A stretch of 64,000 bases of DNA, taken from contig UESW01003881.1 in the NCBI GenBank assembly GCA_900491605.1, forward strand, positions 1,387,060 to 1,451,059, given 5' to 3'. The position numbers and the translations under genes are program-made. The DNA comes from Calamus simplicifolius. Its lineage: Eukaryota > Streptophyta > Magnoliopsida > Arecales > Arecaceae. The notes beneath the pieces were generated by a model that had not been told where the DNA came from, searched no databases, and worked only from the letters and a program-made list of their open reading frames with translations. This document shows positions 49,331-62,597 of the stretch, piece by piece (within the stretch, counting starts at the first letter, position 1; every line of letters starts with the position of its first letter).

Positions 49331-50439
49331 CGAAGGCTGAGTGATTTCACCATACCTCGGTTATGCTAAGTAAAACATAATCTTTTTTCCAGCCTCGGCA
49401 TGACCAAGCTATGCTGACGAACTCAGTCAAAACTTTCGGAGGTACTCAGCATGCTCGAACTCCATCAGAGGCTAGCAAGGATGCCCAGTCCTGCCCCAGC
49501 CTAAGGGAAATAGTATGCTCTACCTTTAAAAGCCAACGTAATCTGATACGTGTTGGCGGGTTCAAACCAAACCATACGACGAAGAACTAAATCTCTAAAA
49601 TGCCTCAGACTTGTAAATATTGGGTGCGGTCGTTCCCCTTGGCAAAGGGATATCCTAATGGCTATTCGCACATCTTGGCAGGACTGAATCTCCACTCCGC
49701 ATCCTCCGATCTAATGTATACATTAATAAATTCACAAGTCGGAAGAAATGCAAAAACAATACAATGGGAAAAACTTGCACTTCACAAAATAGAACCAACA
49801 CCATGAAACAGCTACATGGGCAAAGAGAAAAAGTTCTTTTATTGCGAAAGTTTCTTTACAGCCTTTCAAGGCATTACAAGTGCGTTGCAGCACATGAAAT
49901 ACATAAAGTAAAAGCAAATGCTCAAGATGGACGAGCTCAACACGCAATGCTGTAATTTTCGTCCATGACTCCAAAAGGTCGAAAAGGCAATTCTGTCGAG
50001 CTGCGATCCCTGAATCTCTGGGCAATCATGTAGAGAAAAGAAGCCACCTGAAGGAACTTACCTCCAAAAGTGTAAAGTTTCTCAAGATGTAGGGACATGG
50101 CCAAATGACACCATGGAAGATAAAATTCTCAGGAAGAAGAGGCCTGACAATGAAGGTTACCATGGTTGACAAAAAGCAAGTGGAAGCCGTGGCCCATCAA
50201 AAATGAAATCTCCAATGGTATCCGTGGCCCCACGGTGAGCGGATAGAGCCAAACAGAAAGCATCGGCGTGCGCTTTCCATATAACCTCTACCCCCGCTCT
50301 GTGCTTCGCATATAACATCCATAATCTCGTCATCAAAGATGACTTGCTCCTCAGCAGCCTCCTCATCAAACTCGTCATGGGAGCTGAGCCAAACTCCGAA
50401 GAGAAAGCTCAACCTTGCAAACCCAACCTCAGCATGATA
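49331..50439. other. retroelement-derived non-coding DNA, no gene
   Basis: Continues the GC-richer retroelement sequence (CTCGG/CCGAG words until about 49,500) and then unclassified sequence up to the tandem array. Open frames here overlap on both strands and show no family features. Confidence 0.45.
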
Positions 50440-53400
50440 AAGGAAGTCTGTTTAGGTGGCTTTGGCTGAAGTGAACGGGTACCACTAGCTTACATCATTG
50501 ATTTTATTTTATCATTAATAGTTATTTCTTCCTACTTCATTGTCAATATTTGGATTATTGTTACAATTTTGACATTAGTGGAGAAAGTTGATGATTTTGG
50601 TATGTTGCAAATGTGCTTATATCGGAATTTTGGTACGATGCAATATGCTTATATCGGGTACTATCCTCTTGTGCTTCATATTATAGTTATTATAGTGTAA
50701 ACATTTATGTTTATGATTTTCTTATCTCAGTAGTAGTTTAAAATTTATTAGTGTCCCTTGATCCTTTTGGTTGTGGTACTTTTTATATTTTAAAACATGC
50801 GTTAATGCAATGTGTGGGCTATCTTTCAGTTCTTTTTGTCGCTAAGCTACACTTCGGAAGAATTGAATTGTAGTAGTTTGATTTTTTTTTAATTTTTTGA
50901 TAGGAATTTCTATTCTTTGATAGTGGGGTGATGATGGTATCTTTTCCTATGCTAGCTAATCATCAGGAACTATAAAGGGTAATTTATTATGTCCTATTGC
51001 TGATGATCAAAATGCAGTTCATGATTTTGCCTAAGTTGAATGTTTCATTATTTTTTCATCATTAATTTATAATTATCAATCTTTATTCTAATCTTAGATT
51101 TGATCTGCGATGACATCGAGGAATTATGATGGAGGAAAGATTTCCTTGGAGGCTTTTTTATATCGAAAATGATATGGATACCAGGATGATGGGTAGATTT
51201 GCTGCTGATATGCAGCATTGAGTCTCTTTTATATTTTAGTTCTCTCTATGTTTAAAATCTCATTTATTCCATTTATGTTGGTTAACACTTGGTGGTTTTG
51301 TGTCATTAGTTTGACCATGGGAGCGATCTAGACATTTTGGATGGACGAAAGTAGATATATTTTTTAATCATAAAGGGGATTCCTCAACTTTGTTTCTAAA
51401 ATTGGTTAATAATAACTTTTTTTTATCCTCTTGTTCTTAGCCTCTATTCTTATTTATGTTATTTATGATGTTGCAGAGAGGTTGTGCATCATGGGACAAT
51501 CTTACTCAAGGATAGTCTTTATTTGATAATTGAAGATTGTTTGAAGGAAATGTAGTGCGATATTATGATTATATTTTAATTAAGGTATTTTCTTCTATTT
51601 TAAAATGCAATTAGCATTCTTATTTTCTCCTGATTAGTGGGTGTCTTTAATTTATATTATAGTTATATTTTTTGTACATTTATGTTCCTAATTACCATTT
51701 TCAGTATTAATTTATAATCCACTGGTCTTCTTTCTAGGCACTGAAACTTTTCTTTTTGGGCTAGTATCTTTGTTTGCTTCGCTAGAACATCTTGATTTTA
51801 TCGGTGAAGGCAAGATGGTGGAATTGGAGTTATGAAGTGATTTTTCGCAAAGAGGTTTCTCATAAGATGAAGAACCATTTACTGGTACATCTTTCACTAA
51901 TTGCATTTTGTTTTAGTTGCTATTTCATCTGAAAGTATCCACTAGCTTAAGCCATTCTTTATTTTGTAGGTGTAAATTATTTTTTCTTTATGCTGTCGTA
52001 CAAGGAAGTCTATTTAGGTGGCTTTGGCTGAAGTGAACGAGTACCACTAGCTTACATCATTGATTTTATTGTTATCATTAATAGTTGTTTCTTCCTACTT
52101 CATTGTTAATATTTGGATTATTGTTGCAATTTTTACATTAGTGGAGAAAGTGGATGATTTTGGTATGTTGCAAATGTGCTTATATCGGGTACTATCCTCT
52201 GATGCTTCATATTGTAGTTATTATATTATAAACATTTTAATTTTTAATTTTTTTATCTCAGTAGTAGTTTAAAATTTATTAGTGTCCCTTGGTCCTTTTG
52301 GTTGTGGTACTTGTCATATTTTAAAACATGCTTTAATGCAATATGTGGTGAACTCTATTTCTTCTTATTATTGCGTTTGTGCTATCTTTCGGTTCTTTTT
52401 GTCTTTATGCTGCACTTCGGAAGAAATGAATTGTAGTGGTTTGATTTTTTAAAAATTTTTTGATAGGGATTTCTATTCTTTGATAATGGGGTGATGATGG
52501 TATCTTTTCCTATGCTAGCTAATCATCAGGAACTATAAAGGTTAATTTATTATGTCCTATTGCTGATGATCAAAATGCAGTTCATGATTTTGCCCAAGTT
52601 GAAGGTTTCATCATTAATTTATAATTGTCAACTTCATTCTAAGCTTTGATTTCTAATCTTAGATTTGATTTGCGATGACATCGAGGAGTTATGATGGAGG
52701 AAAGATTTTCCATGGAGGCTTTTTCATATCGAAAATGATATGGATACCAGAATGATGGGTGGATTTGCAGCTGATATGTAGCATTGAGTCTCTTTTCTAT
52801 TTTAGTTCTCTCTATATTCTAAAATCTCATTCATTCCATTTATGTTGGTTAACATTTGGTTGTTTTGTGTTATCAGTTTGACCACGGGAGCGATCTTGAC
52901 ATTTTGGGTGGACGAAGGTAGATTTTTTTTTAATCATAAAAGGGGTTCCTCAACTTTGTTTCTAGAATTGGTTAATACTAAGTTTTTCTTTATCCCCTTA
53001 TTCTTAGCCTCTATTCTTATTTATGTTATTTATGATGTTACAGAGAGCTTGTGCATCATAGGACAATCCTACTCAATGATAGTCTTTATTTGATAATTAA
53101 AGATTATTTGGAGAAAATGTAGTGTGATATTATGATTATATTTTAATTAAGCTATTTTCTCTTATTTAAAAATGGAGCTAGCATTTTCATTTTCTCTTAC
53201 ATTATTGGGTGTCCTTAATTTTATATCATAGTTATTTTTTGTGTACCTTTATGTTTCTAATTATCATTTTCAGCATTAATTTATAATCCATCGGTCTTCT
53301 TTCTGGGTATTGAAATTTTTCTTTTTGGGCTAGTATCTTTATTTGCTTCGCTAGAACACCTTAATTTTTTTGGTAAAGGCAAGATTGTGGAATTGGAGTT

Positions 53401-53945
53401 ACGAAGTGATTTTTCACAAAGAGATTCCTCATAAGATGAACCATTTACTGGTACATCTTTCATTATGCCTTTTGTTTTAGTTGCTATTTCATCTGAAAAT
53501 ATCTACTAGCTTCAGCCATTCTTTATTTTGTAGGTATAAATTATTTTCTCTTTGGCTGAAGGGAATGGGTACCACTAGCTTACATCATTGATTTTATTGT
53601 TATCATTGACAGATGTTCCTTCCTACTTTATTGTCAATATTTGGATTGTTGATGATATTGGTTTCTGTAATTTTTACATAAGTGAAGAAAGTGGATGATT
53701 TTGGTATGTTGCAGATGTGCTTATATCGAATATTGTCCCCTGATGCTTCATATTATAATTATTATTTACAAACGTTTAAGTTTATGATTTTTTCTATACT
53801 AGTTTAAATTTATCAGTGTCCTTTGGTTCTTTTGGTTGTAGTACTTGTCATATTTTGAATAATGCCTTCCTGCAATGTGTAGTGAACTTCATTTCTTTTT
53901 ATTGCGTTTGGGCTATCTTTCGATTCTTTTCGTCACTATGCTGCT
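50440..53945 (+). repeat. 1.56-kb tandem array, left part (units 1, 2 and partial 3)
   Basis: Units start at 50,440 and 52,002 (AAGGAAGTCTGTTTAGGTGG or close variants), and a third begins near 53,540 and stops at about 53,945. Unit landmarks in order: GTACCACTAGCTTACATCAT, GAGAAAGTGGATGATTTTGG, ATGCTAGCTAATCATCAGGA, ATATCGAAAATGATATGGAT and TTCGCTAGAACACCTTGATT. The plus strand is T-rich with many TTTGTAG, TTGCAG and TTTCTAG words, resembling sense-strand plant intron sequence. Unit 1 has a 30-odd base internal duplication (TATGTTGCAAATGTGCTTAT type) that units 2 and 3 lack. Confidence 0.9.
51712..51906 (-). other. 64-residue open frame in repeat unit 1, unidentified
   Basis: Minus-strand frame KDVPVNGSSSYEKPLCEKSL continuing with SNSTILPSPIKSRCSSEANK and a basic end (KRKVSVPRKK). 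An equivalent frame is open in unit 2 (53,281-53,463) but shifted in the copies at 59,740-59,915 and 61,330-61,515. The plus strand of the same stretch is also largely open (LVSLFASLEHLDFIGEGKMV). It may be a captured exon or chance; I do not recognise the protein. Confidence 0.25.
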
Positions 53946-56900
53946 TGTTATTTTGTAGGCACTTTTAGTCTTTTATTTGGAAATATATTTCTTTTATCTT
54001 TGTTATTCTTTCATTGTTTTAACATAACATTGGTTTGATCATTAAAGGCACTTTGAAGAATTGTGTGAGATATTTTTTTGTGATAGGGGCTGCTTATCTT
54101 TATGGTTGAAAGGATTTGTACTAACCTTTTCTCCCTTACCCAGTTGTTTTACTATTTATGTTGCCTTACTTTTAGATGGCTTTTGGTGAATGCCTAATAG
54201 CTGGCATCTTTCTTTTTTTTTAGTTATCATTTATGGTCCGTTAGCTACTTAATTGGCTTATCTTTAGTATTAAGATTATTGATGAGTTTGGTGTATAACT
54301 GTAGATGTTGTTAGTTTATAAATTTGTTTTTGTTGATGAGCTTCATTTTTCAAGTTTTCCAAAGTAGAGTTTGTCCTTTATTTTGTGGTTATTGTTTATA
54401 TATTTTTATGTCCTAAGGGAGAAGAGGTTCACTAACATGTCATTCTTTATATTGTTCTATTGTCTATTGGTTTTTCTTTATTTTTGTGCTTTCTTATTTG
54501 TATTTATTGTTTTATATAGTCCCATGATGGATTGGTAACCTCAGTGGATCTAGGAGGATTCCTAAAGTTTTGGGATTGAAAAATTTGTAATGAGCTTTGA
54601 GGTTTGTTTTGGCCTTCTGTTTATGTTTGTGCAACCTTGGTATATAAGATTTTGTGTACTTTTATTTTTTACTTTTATTTATTTCATCATTATCTTGATT
54701 TGATATTTGAATCGTGTGGACAAAATGACACCAAACCATATGTTTTTTGTTGTATGATGGTGTAACTTGCCATCCATAGTGGAGTCCATTTTCTAGCACA
54801 ATAAGTGTCTGTGTGATATACTATTTATTCTGTTCTTATAAAAGAGCTTGTATTCCAAGGATCTCCCATGCTTAAGGGAGAAAATCCACTTTTGTTTATG
54901 GAACATTATGTTCTTCATTACCTTCCTTTTATGATGGAATTGCTACCTTGAATTGCGAGTGTATGCTCAGTGATGAGTCGCCTGCTTGTTATATGGTTGA
55001 TTCTAGGGTTTATATTATGTTTCTTTTTATGACCATATTTATAATTTATGGTTTATATTATGTGGTGCATTGAGTTCAGGTTTTTTTTTTTGATATCTTC
55101 TCGAGAGATATTATTTTTGTGTTTGGTTATGCTATTGTTATAGAATTTGCATGGGAATATATATATTATGCACGATACATTTTTGTAGGAACTTATTGAG
55201 TTTTTTACTAATTTTTCATATGTATTTTTTCTTTTAATTTTATCTTCTATAAAATCCTTGAGGTGGTACAAATTTAATTACTTTGTATGTCATTTACCGT
55301 TATTGTGCTTTTAGAATCGATAGCTAATTTTTAGTTGTGTTTGGTGGTCTTCTGAAAGAAGTTTGCTATTTAAGTTAAAGTTTTTTGTTTGAATTATATT
55401 TTAATATTATGAACATATGGCTTGATTATCTTTTGTAGTGTATCTTGATTTTTTTTGTAGTGTGTCTGATTCGCGTCTATATGGATGCATTTGTTTTATC
55501 ATAGACTAGTCCTGTTAGGTTGTCTCCTGAGAGGAGTTTGCTATTTAAATTGATGTAAGTTTTTTTTGTTTGAATTGTTTCTTGATGTTATAACAATGTG
55601 GATTGATTTTCTTTTGTGGTTTCTAAGTTGCATCTAGATGGATGCATTTATTTTATCATAGATCAATCCTGTTAGGTGGTCTTCTAAAAGGAGTTTGCTA
55701 TTTAAGTTGATGCATGTTTTCTTTGTTTGAATTGTTTCTTGATGTTATGAACATGTGGCTTGATTTTTTTTCTATGGTGTGCCTGACTCCCGTCTAAATC
55801 GATATCATTTTTTTATCATAGATCAGTCTTGTTAGGTGGTCTTTTGAGAGGAGTTTTGCTTATTTAAGTTGTTGCAAGTTTTTTGTGTTTGAATTGTTTC
55901 TTAGCTTAATTTTTTTTATGGTGTGTCTCTCTGAATTGATGCATTTGTTTTATCATAGACCAATCTTGTTAGGTGATCTTTTGAGAGGAGCTTTGCTTAT
56001 TTAAGTTGATGCAAGTTTTTTTTTGTTTGAATTGTTTCTTGGCTTGATTTCATTCTGTGGTGTGTTTAGATGGATGCATTTGTTTTATCATAGATTAGTC
56101 ATGTTAGGTGGTTTTTTTAAGTTGATGCAAGTTTTTTTCTTTGAATTATTTCTTGATGTTATAAACATGTGTTGATTTTCTTTTAGTGTGTCTGATTCTT
56201 GTCTGGATGGATACAATTTTTTATCATTGCTACATGGATTTATTTTGGGTATGCTGCAGTTATTTTAGGCTTTTGGATGCTTCCTTGTCATATAGGTGTG
56301 CGCGTGCATATGTATAGAGGAGTTTATTTAGCTTATCACTATCTATGCTAGTGTCAAGCCCGAATGAGAAAAGTGGAGAGAACGGATGATTTCTCATTAT
56401 GGTGGTTATTTGATGTTGAATTTATTGCACCTTTTTTTTCACAGTGTTGTTGATGTTGTTTTATAAAATATTATATTTTACGGTATACCCTAGGTTCTTT
56501 AATATTGGTTTTTTGATGTTTCTTTTCAACCAGTCAATGGGCTTGGTATACCGCAGGTGCCAATTTAGATCGTTTCTAGATTTGCTTATTCTTTGATGAG
56601 CTTCTTTTTACCCTTTTGTAGATTTGTTGCTCGTTTTAGCCCTTATTCAACTTTCATATAAAATCAGTTTTGTAGGATGTGAAAGATCTAGGGAATAATG
56701 TTGATACTAATGTTGAGTCATTTTTTGCCATTACGGACTTGGCTTGTTTTCTTTAGCTTCTTTTTATGGCCACATTTTATGATTTTAGGGTTTATATTAT
56801 GTGGTGCAATAAGTTTGGGTTTTTTTTGTGGTATCTTCTCAAGAGACATTATTTCTGTGTTGGTTATGCTATTGTTATAGAATTTGCATAGGAATATACA

Positions 56901-58965
56901 TAATATACATAATACATTTTTGTAGGAACTTATTGAGTTTTTTACTATCATTTCCATAAGTGTTTTTTTAATTTTATTTTCTATAAAATTTTGAGGTGGT
57001 ACAAATTTAATTACTTTGTATGTTATTTATTGTTATTGTGTTTTTAGAATCCCTAGCTAATTTTTAGTTGTCAACTTTTAAAATATCTGTATCTGCTCAT
57101 ATCATGATGGGGTCACCTATATTGCATGTATTCCTGTGTAATTGCACAACAGTTTCACAATCGGATAAGGTTTGGTAAATGGTGTTATGATTCTCTTTGG
57201 TAAGGGTTTTTGTGTTTATCTATTAATTGATTGCCTTACAAAGTTATTGAAGAATTCATTCTTCTGTAAGGAGTTTGCTTATTTAAGTTGATGCAATTTT
57301 TTTTAAATTATTTCTTGATGATATGAACATGTTGCTTGATTTTCTTCTGTGATATATCTGATTTGTGTTGGATGGATACATTTTTTTATAATAGATCAGT
57401 CCTATTAGGTGGCTTTCTGATAGGAGTTTTCTTATTTAAGTTGGTGCAAGTATTTTTTTTTTTGAATTATTTTTTGATGTTATGAATATATGGCTTGATT
57501 TTCTTCTGTGTTGTGTTTGATTTTCGTCTAGATAGATGAATTTGTTTTATCATAGATCAGTCATGTTAGGTGGTCTTCTGAAAGGAGTTTGCTATTTAAG
57601 TAAAGTTATTTTTGTTTGAATTATTTCTTAATATTATGAACATGTGGCTTGACTTTCTTCTATGGTGTGTCTTGGTTTTCTTCTGTAGTATGTTTGATTC
57701 GCGTCTCGATGGATGCATTTGTTTTATCATAGACCAGTCCTATTAGGTGGTCTTCTGAGAGGAGTTTGCTATTCAAATTGATAAGTTTTTTTGTTTGAAT
57801 TGTTTCTTAATGTTATAAACATATAGCTTGATTTTTTTCTGTGGTGTGTCTAAGTGGCATCTAGATGGATGCATTTTTTTATCATAGATCAGTCCTGTTA
57901 GGTGGTATTCTAAATGGAGTTTGCTATTTAAATTGATGCAAGTTTTCTTTGTTTGAATTATTTCTTGATGTTATGAACATGTGACTTTATTTTTTCTATG
58001 ATGTGTCTGACTCCCGTCTAGATAGATTTCATTTGTCTTATCGTAGATCAGTCTTGTTAGGTAGTATTTTGAGAGGAGTTTTGCTTATTTAAGTTGATGC
58101 AAATTTTTTTTGTTCGAATTGTTTCTTAGCTTAATTTTCTTCTGTGGTGTGTCTCTTTCTGAATGGATGCATTTGTTTTATCATAGATCAATCTTGTTAG
58201 GTATTCTTTTGAGAGGAGCTTTGCTTATTTAAGTTGATGCAAGTTTTTTTTTGTTTGATTTGTTTCTTGGCTTGATTTCCTTTGTGGTGTGTTTAGATGG
58301 ATGGATTTGTTTTATCATAGATCAGTCATGTTATGTGGTTTATTTAAGTTGATGCAAGTTTTTTTTCTTTGAATTATTTCTTGATGGATGCATTTGTTTT
58401 ATCATTACTACATGGATCTATTTTGGGTATGCTGCAGTTATTTTAGGCTTTTGGATGTTTTCCTGTCATATACGCATGCGCGTGCATATGAATAGAGGAG
58501 TTTATTTAGCTTATCACTATCTATGCCAGTCTCAAGCCTGAATGAGAAAAGTGGAGAGGATAGATGATTTCTCATTATGGTGGTTCCTTGATATTAAATT
58601 CATTGCACCTTTTTTTCAGTGTTGTTGATGTTGTTTCATAAAATATTATATTTTGCGGTGTACCTTAGGTTATTTAATATTGGTTTTTCGATGTTGCTTT
58701 TCAACCAGTCAATGGGCTTGGTATACGGTGCCAATTTAGATAGTTTTTGGATTTGCTTATTCTTTGATAAGCTTTCTTTTTATCCTTTTGTAGATTTGTA
58801 GCTCGTTTTATCTCTTATTCGGTGTTCATGTAAAATCAGTTTTGTAGGATGTGAAAGATCTAGGGAATAATATGGATACTAATGTTGAGTCATTTTTTAC
58901 CATTATGGACCTTGGCTTATTTTCTTTAGCTTATTTTTATAACCACATTTTATGATTTCTAGTTA
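53946..58965 (+). repeat. 5-kb block interrupting the tandem array
   Basis: Different sequence from the 1.56-kb unit, also T-rich on the plus strand. It includes a direct duplication: copy 1 about 55,020-56,760 and copy 2 about 56,760-58,960 (shared landmarks TTATGTGGTGCA, GGTATGCTGCAGTTATTTTA at 56,238 and 58,428, and GATGTGAAAGATCTAGGGAA at 56,678 and 58,849). Inside each copy a minisatellite of roughly 140-170 bases repeats six or seven times (TCATAGATCAGTCCTGTTAG ... GGAGTTTGCTATTTAAGTTG; 55,330-56,230 and 57,240-58,400). The array resumes about 100 bases further along the unit than where it broke off, so a small deletion accompanied the insertion. Confidence 0.8.
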
Positions 58966-61900
58966 GGTTTTTTTATGTTAGCTAATCATCAGGAACTATA
59001 AAGGTTAATTTATTATGTCCTATTGCTGATGAACAAAATGCAGTTCATGATTTTGCCCAAGTTGAAGGTTTCATCATTTTTTTATCATTAATTTATAATT
59101 GTCAATCTTCATTCTAAGCTTCGATTTCTAATCTTTGATTTGATCTGATGACATGGAGGAATTGTCATGGAAGCTTTTTCATATCGAAAATGATATGGAT
59201 ACTGGGATGATGGGTGGATGTGCTGCTGATATGCAGCATTGAGTTTCTCTTTTATTTTAGTTCTTTCTATGTTCTAAAATCTCATTCGTTCCATTTATGT
59301 TGGTTAATACTTGGTGGTTTTGTGTCATTAGTTTGACGATCGAAGCGATCAAGACATTTTAAGTGGACGAAAGTAGATTTTTTTTTTAATCATAAAGGGG
59401 TTCCTCATCTTTGTTTTTAGAATTAGTTAATACTAAGTTTTTTTTTAGCCTCTTATTCTTAGACTTTATTCTTATTTATGTTATTTCTGATGTTGCAGAG
59501 GCTTGCGCATTATGGGACAATTCTACTTAAGGGTAATCTTTATTTGATAATTGAAGATTGTTTGAAGGAAATGTAGTGTGATATTATGATTATATTTTAA
59601 TTAAGTATTTTTTCTATTTTAAAATTGAGCTAGCGTTCCTATTTTCTCCTGCATTAGAGGGTCCTTAATTTATATCATAGTTATATTTTGTGTACCTTTA
59701 TATTCTAATTGCCATTTTCAGCATTAATTTATAATCCATTGGTCTTCTTTCTAGGCACTGAATTTTTTTTTTTGGCTAGTATCTTTGTTTGCTTCGCTAG
59801 AACACCTTGATTTTATCGGTGAAGGAAAGATGGTGGAATTGGAGTTACGAAGTGATTTTTCACAAAGAGATTCCTCATAAGATGAAGAAGAATTTATTGG
59901 TACATCTTTTACTAAATGCATTTTGTTTTAGTTGCTATTTATCTAAAAGTAACTACTTACTTAAGTCATTCTTTATTTTGTAGGTGTAAATTATTTCCTC
60001 TTTATGCTGTCCTATAAGGAAGTCTGTTTAGGTGGCTTTGGCTAAGTAAACGGTACCACTAGCTTACATCATTGATTTTATTGTTATCATTAATAGTTGT
60101 TTCTTCTACGTCATTGTCAATATTTGGATTATTATTGCAATTTTGATATTAGTGGAGAAAGTGGATGATTTTGGTATGTTGCAAATGTGCTTATATCGGG
60201 ATTTTGATATGTTGCAAATGTGCTTATATCAGGTACTATCCTTTATGCTTCATATTGTAGTTATTATATTATAAACATTTTTGTTTTGATTTTCTTATCT
60301 CAGTAGTACTTTAAAATTTATTAGTGTCCCTTGGTCCTTTTGGTTGTGGTACTCATCATATTTTGAAACATGCTTTACTACAATGTGTGGTAAACTCCAT
60401 TTCTTCTTGTTATTGCATTTGGGCTATCTTTCAGTTCTTTTTGTTGCTATGCTCACTTCGAAAGAATTGAATTTTAGTGGTTTGATTTTTTAAATTTTTT
60501 GATAGGGATTTCTATTCATTGATAGTGGGGTGATGATGGTATCTTTTTCTATGCTAGCTAATCATTAGGAACTATAAAGGTTAATTTATTATGTCCTATT
60601 GCTGATGAACAAAATGCAGCTCATGATTTTGTCCAAGTTAAAGATTTCATCATTTTTTCATCATTAATTTATAATCGTCAATCTTTATTCTAAGTATTGA
60701 TTTCTAATCTTTGATTTGATTGCGATGGCATGGATGAATTGTGATGGAGGAAAGATTTTTCATGGAGGCTTTTCATATCGAAAATGATATGGATACCAGG
60801 ATGATGGGTGGATTTGGCTGATATGCAGCATTGAGTCTTTTTTGCATTTTAGTTCTCTCTATGTTCTAAAATCTCATTCGTTCCATTTATATTGGTTAAC
60901 ACTTGGTGGTTTTGTGTCATTAGTTTGACCATGGAAGCGATCAAGACATTTTGGGTGGACGAAAGTAGATTTTTTTTAATCATAAAGGGGGTTCCTCAAC
61001 TTTGTTTCTAGAATTGGTTAATACTAAGTTTTTTTTATCTCCTTATTCTTAGCCTCTATTCTTATTTATGTTATTTATGATGCTACAGAAAGGTTATGCA
61101 TCATGGGACAATCCTACTCAAGGATAGTCTTTTTATTTGATAATTGAAGATTGTTTGGAGGAAATACAGTATGATATTATGATTATATTTTAATTAAGGT
61201 GTTTTCTCCTATTTTAAAATGGAGCTAGCATTCTTATTTTCTCCTGCATTAGTGGGTGTCCTTAATTTATATCATAGTTATATTTTGTGCACCTTTATGT
61301 TCCTAATTGCCATTTTTAGCATTAATTTATAATCCGTCGGTCTTCTTTTTGGGCACTGAAATTTTTCTTTTTGGGTTAGTATCTTTGTTTGCTTCGCTAG
61401 AACACCTTGATTTTATCGGTGAAGGCAAGATGGTGGAATTGGAGTTATGAAGTGATTTTTCAAAAGAGGTTCCTCATAAGATGAACCATTTACTGGTACA
61501 TCTTTCACTAATTGCATTTTGTTTTAGTTGCTATTTCATCTGAAAGTATCTATTAGCTTAAGCCATTCTTTATTTTGTCGGTGTAAATTATTTTCTCTTT
61601 ATGTTGTCGTACAAGGAAGTCTGTTTAGGTGGCTTGACTAAAGTGAACAGGTACCACTAGCTTATATCATTGATTTTATTGTTATCATTAATAGTTATTC
61701 TTCCTACTTCATTGTCAATATTTGGATTATTGTTGCAATTTTGACATTAGTGGAGAAAGTGGATGATTTTGGTATGTTGCAAATGTGCTTATATCGGAAT
61801 TTTGGTATGTTGCAAATGTGCTTATATCAGGTACTATCCTAGGTGCTTCATATTGTAGTTATTATATTATAAATATTTTTGTTTATGATTTTCTTATCTC

Positions 61901-62597
61901 AGTAGTAGTTTAAAATTTATTAGTGTCCCTTGGTACTTTTGGTTGTGGTACTTTTTATATTTTAAAACATGCTTTAATGCAATGTGGTGAACTCTATTTC
62001 TTTTTGTTATTGCATTTGGACTATCTTTCGGTTCTTTTTGTCGCTATGTTGCACTTCAGAAGAATTGAATTGTAGTGGTTTAATTTTTTTTTTTTTTTTG
62101 ATAGGAATTTCTATTCTTTGATAGTGGGGTGATGATGGTATCTTTTCCTATGCTAGCTAATCATCAGGAACTATAAAGGTTAATTTATTATGTCATATTG
62201 CTGATGATCAAATGCAGTTCATGATTTTGCCCAAGTTGAAGGTTTCATCATTTTTTCATCATTAATTTATAATTGTCAATCTTCATTCTAATCTTTGATT
62301 TTCAATCTTTGATTTGACCTACGATGATATCAAGGAATTATGATGAAGGAAAGATTTTTCATGGAGGCTTTTTCATATCGAAAATGATATGGATACCAGG
62401 ATGATGGGTGGATTTGCTGCTGATATGCAACATTGAGTCTCTTTTGTATTTTAGTTCTCTCTATGTTCTAAAATCTTATTCGTTCCATTTATTTTGGTTA
62501 ACACTTAATGGTTTTGTGTCATTAGTTTGACCATGGGAACTATCAAGACATTTTTGATGGACGAAAGTAGATATTTTTTTAATCATAAAAGGGTTCC
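58966..62597 (+). repeat. 1.56-kb tandem array, right part (partial 4, unit 5, partial 6)
   Basis: Resumes mid-unit at TTAGCTAATCATCAGGAACT, full unit starts at 60,016, and a last unit starts at 61,613 and is cut at about 62,597. Spacing 60,016 to 61,613 is 1,597 bases. Units 5 and 6 carry the same internal short duplication as unit 1 (near 60,170-60,232 and 61,765-61,830). Confidence 0.9.

Noticed and set aside
52842..53093. 83-residue hydrophobic frame as a membrane protein
   Set aside because: The frame is not kept in the other copies of the repeat unit; hydrophobicity follows from the T-rich plus strand.
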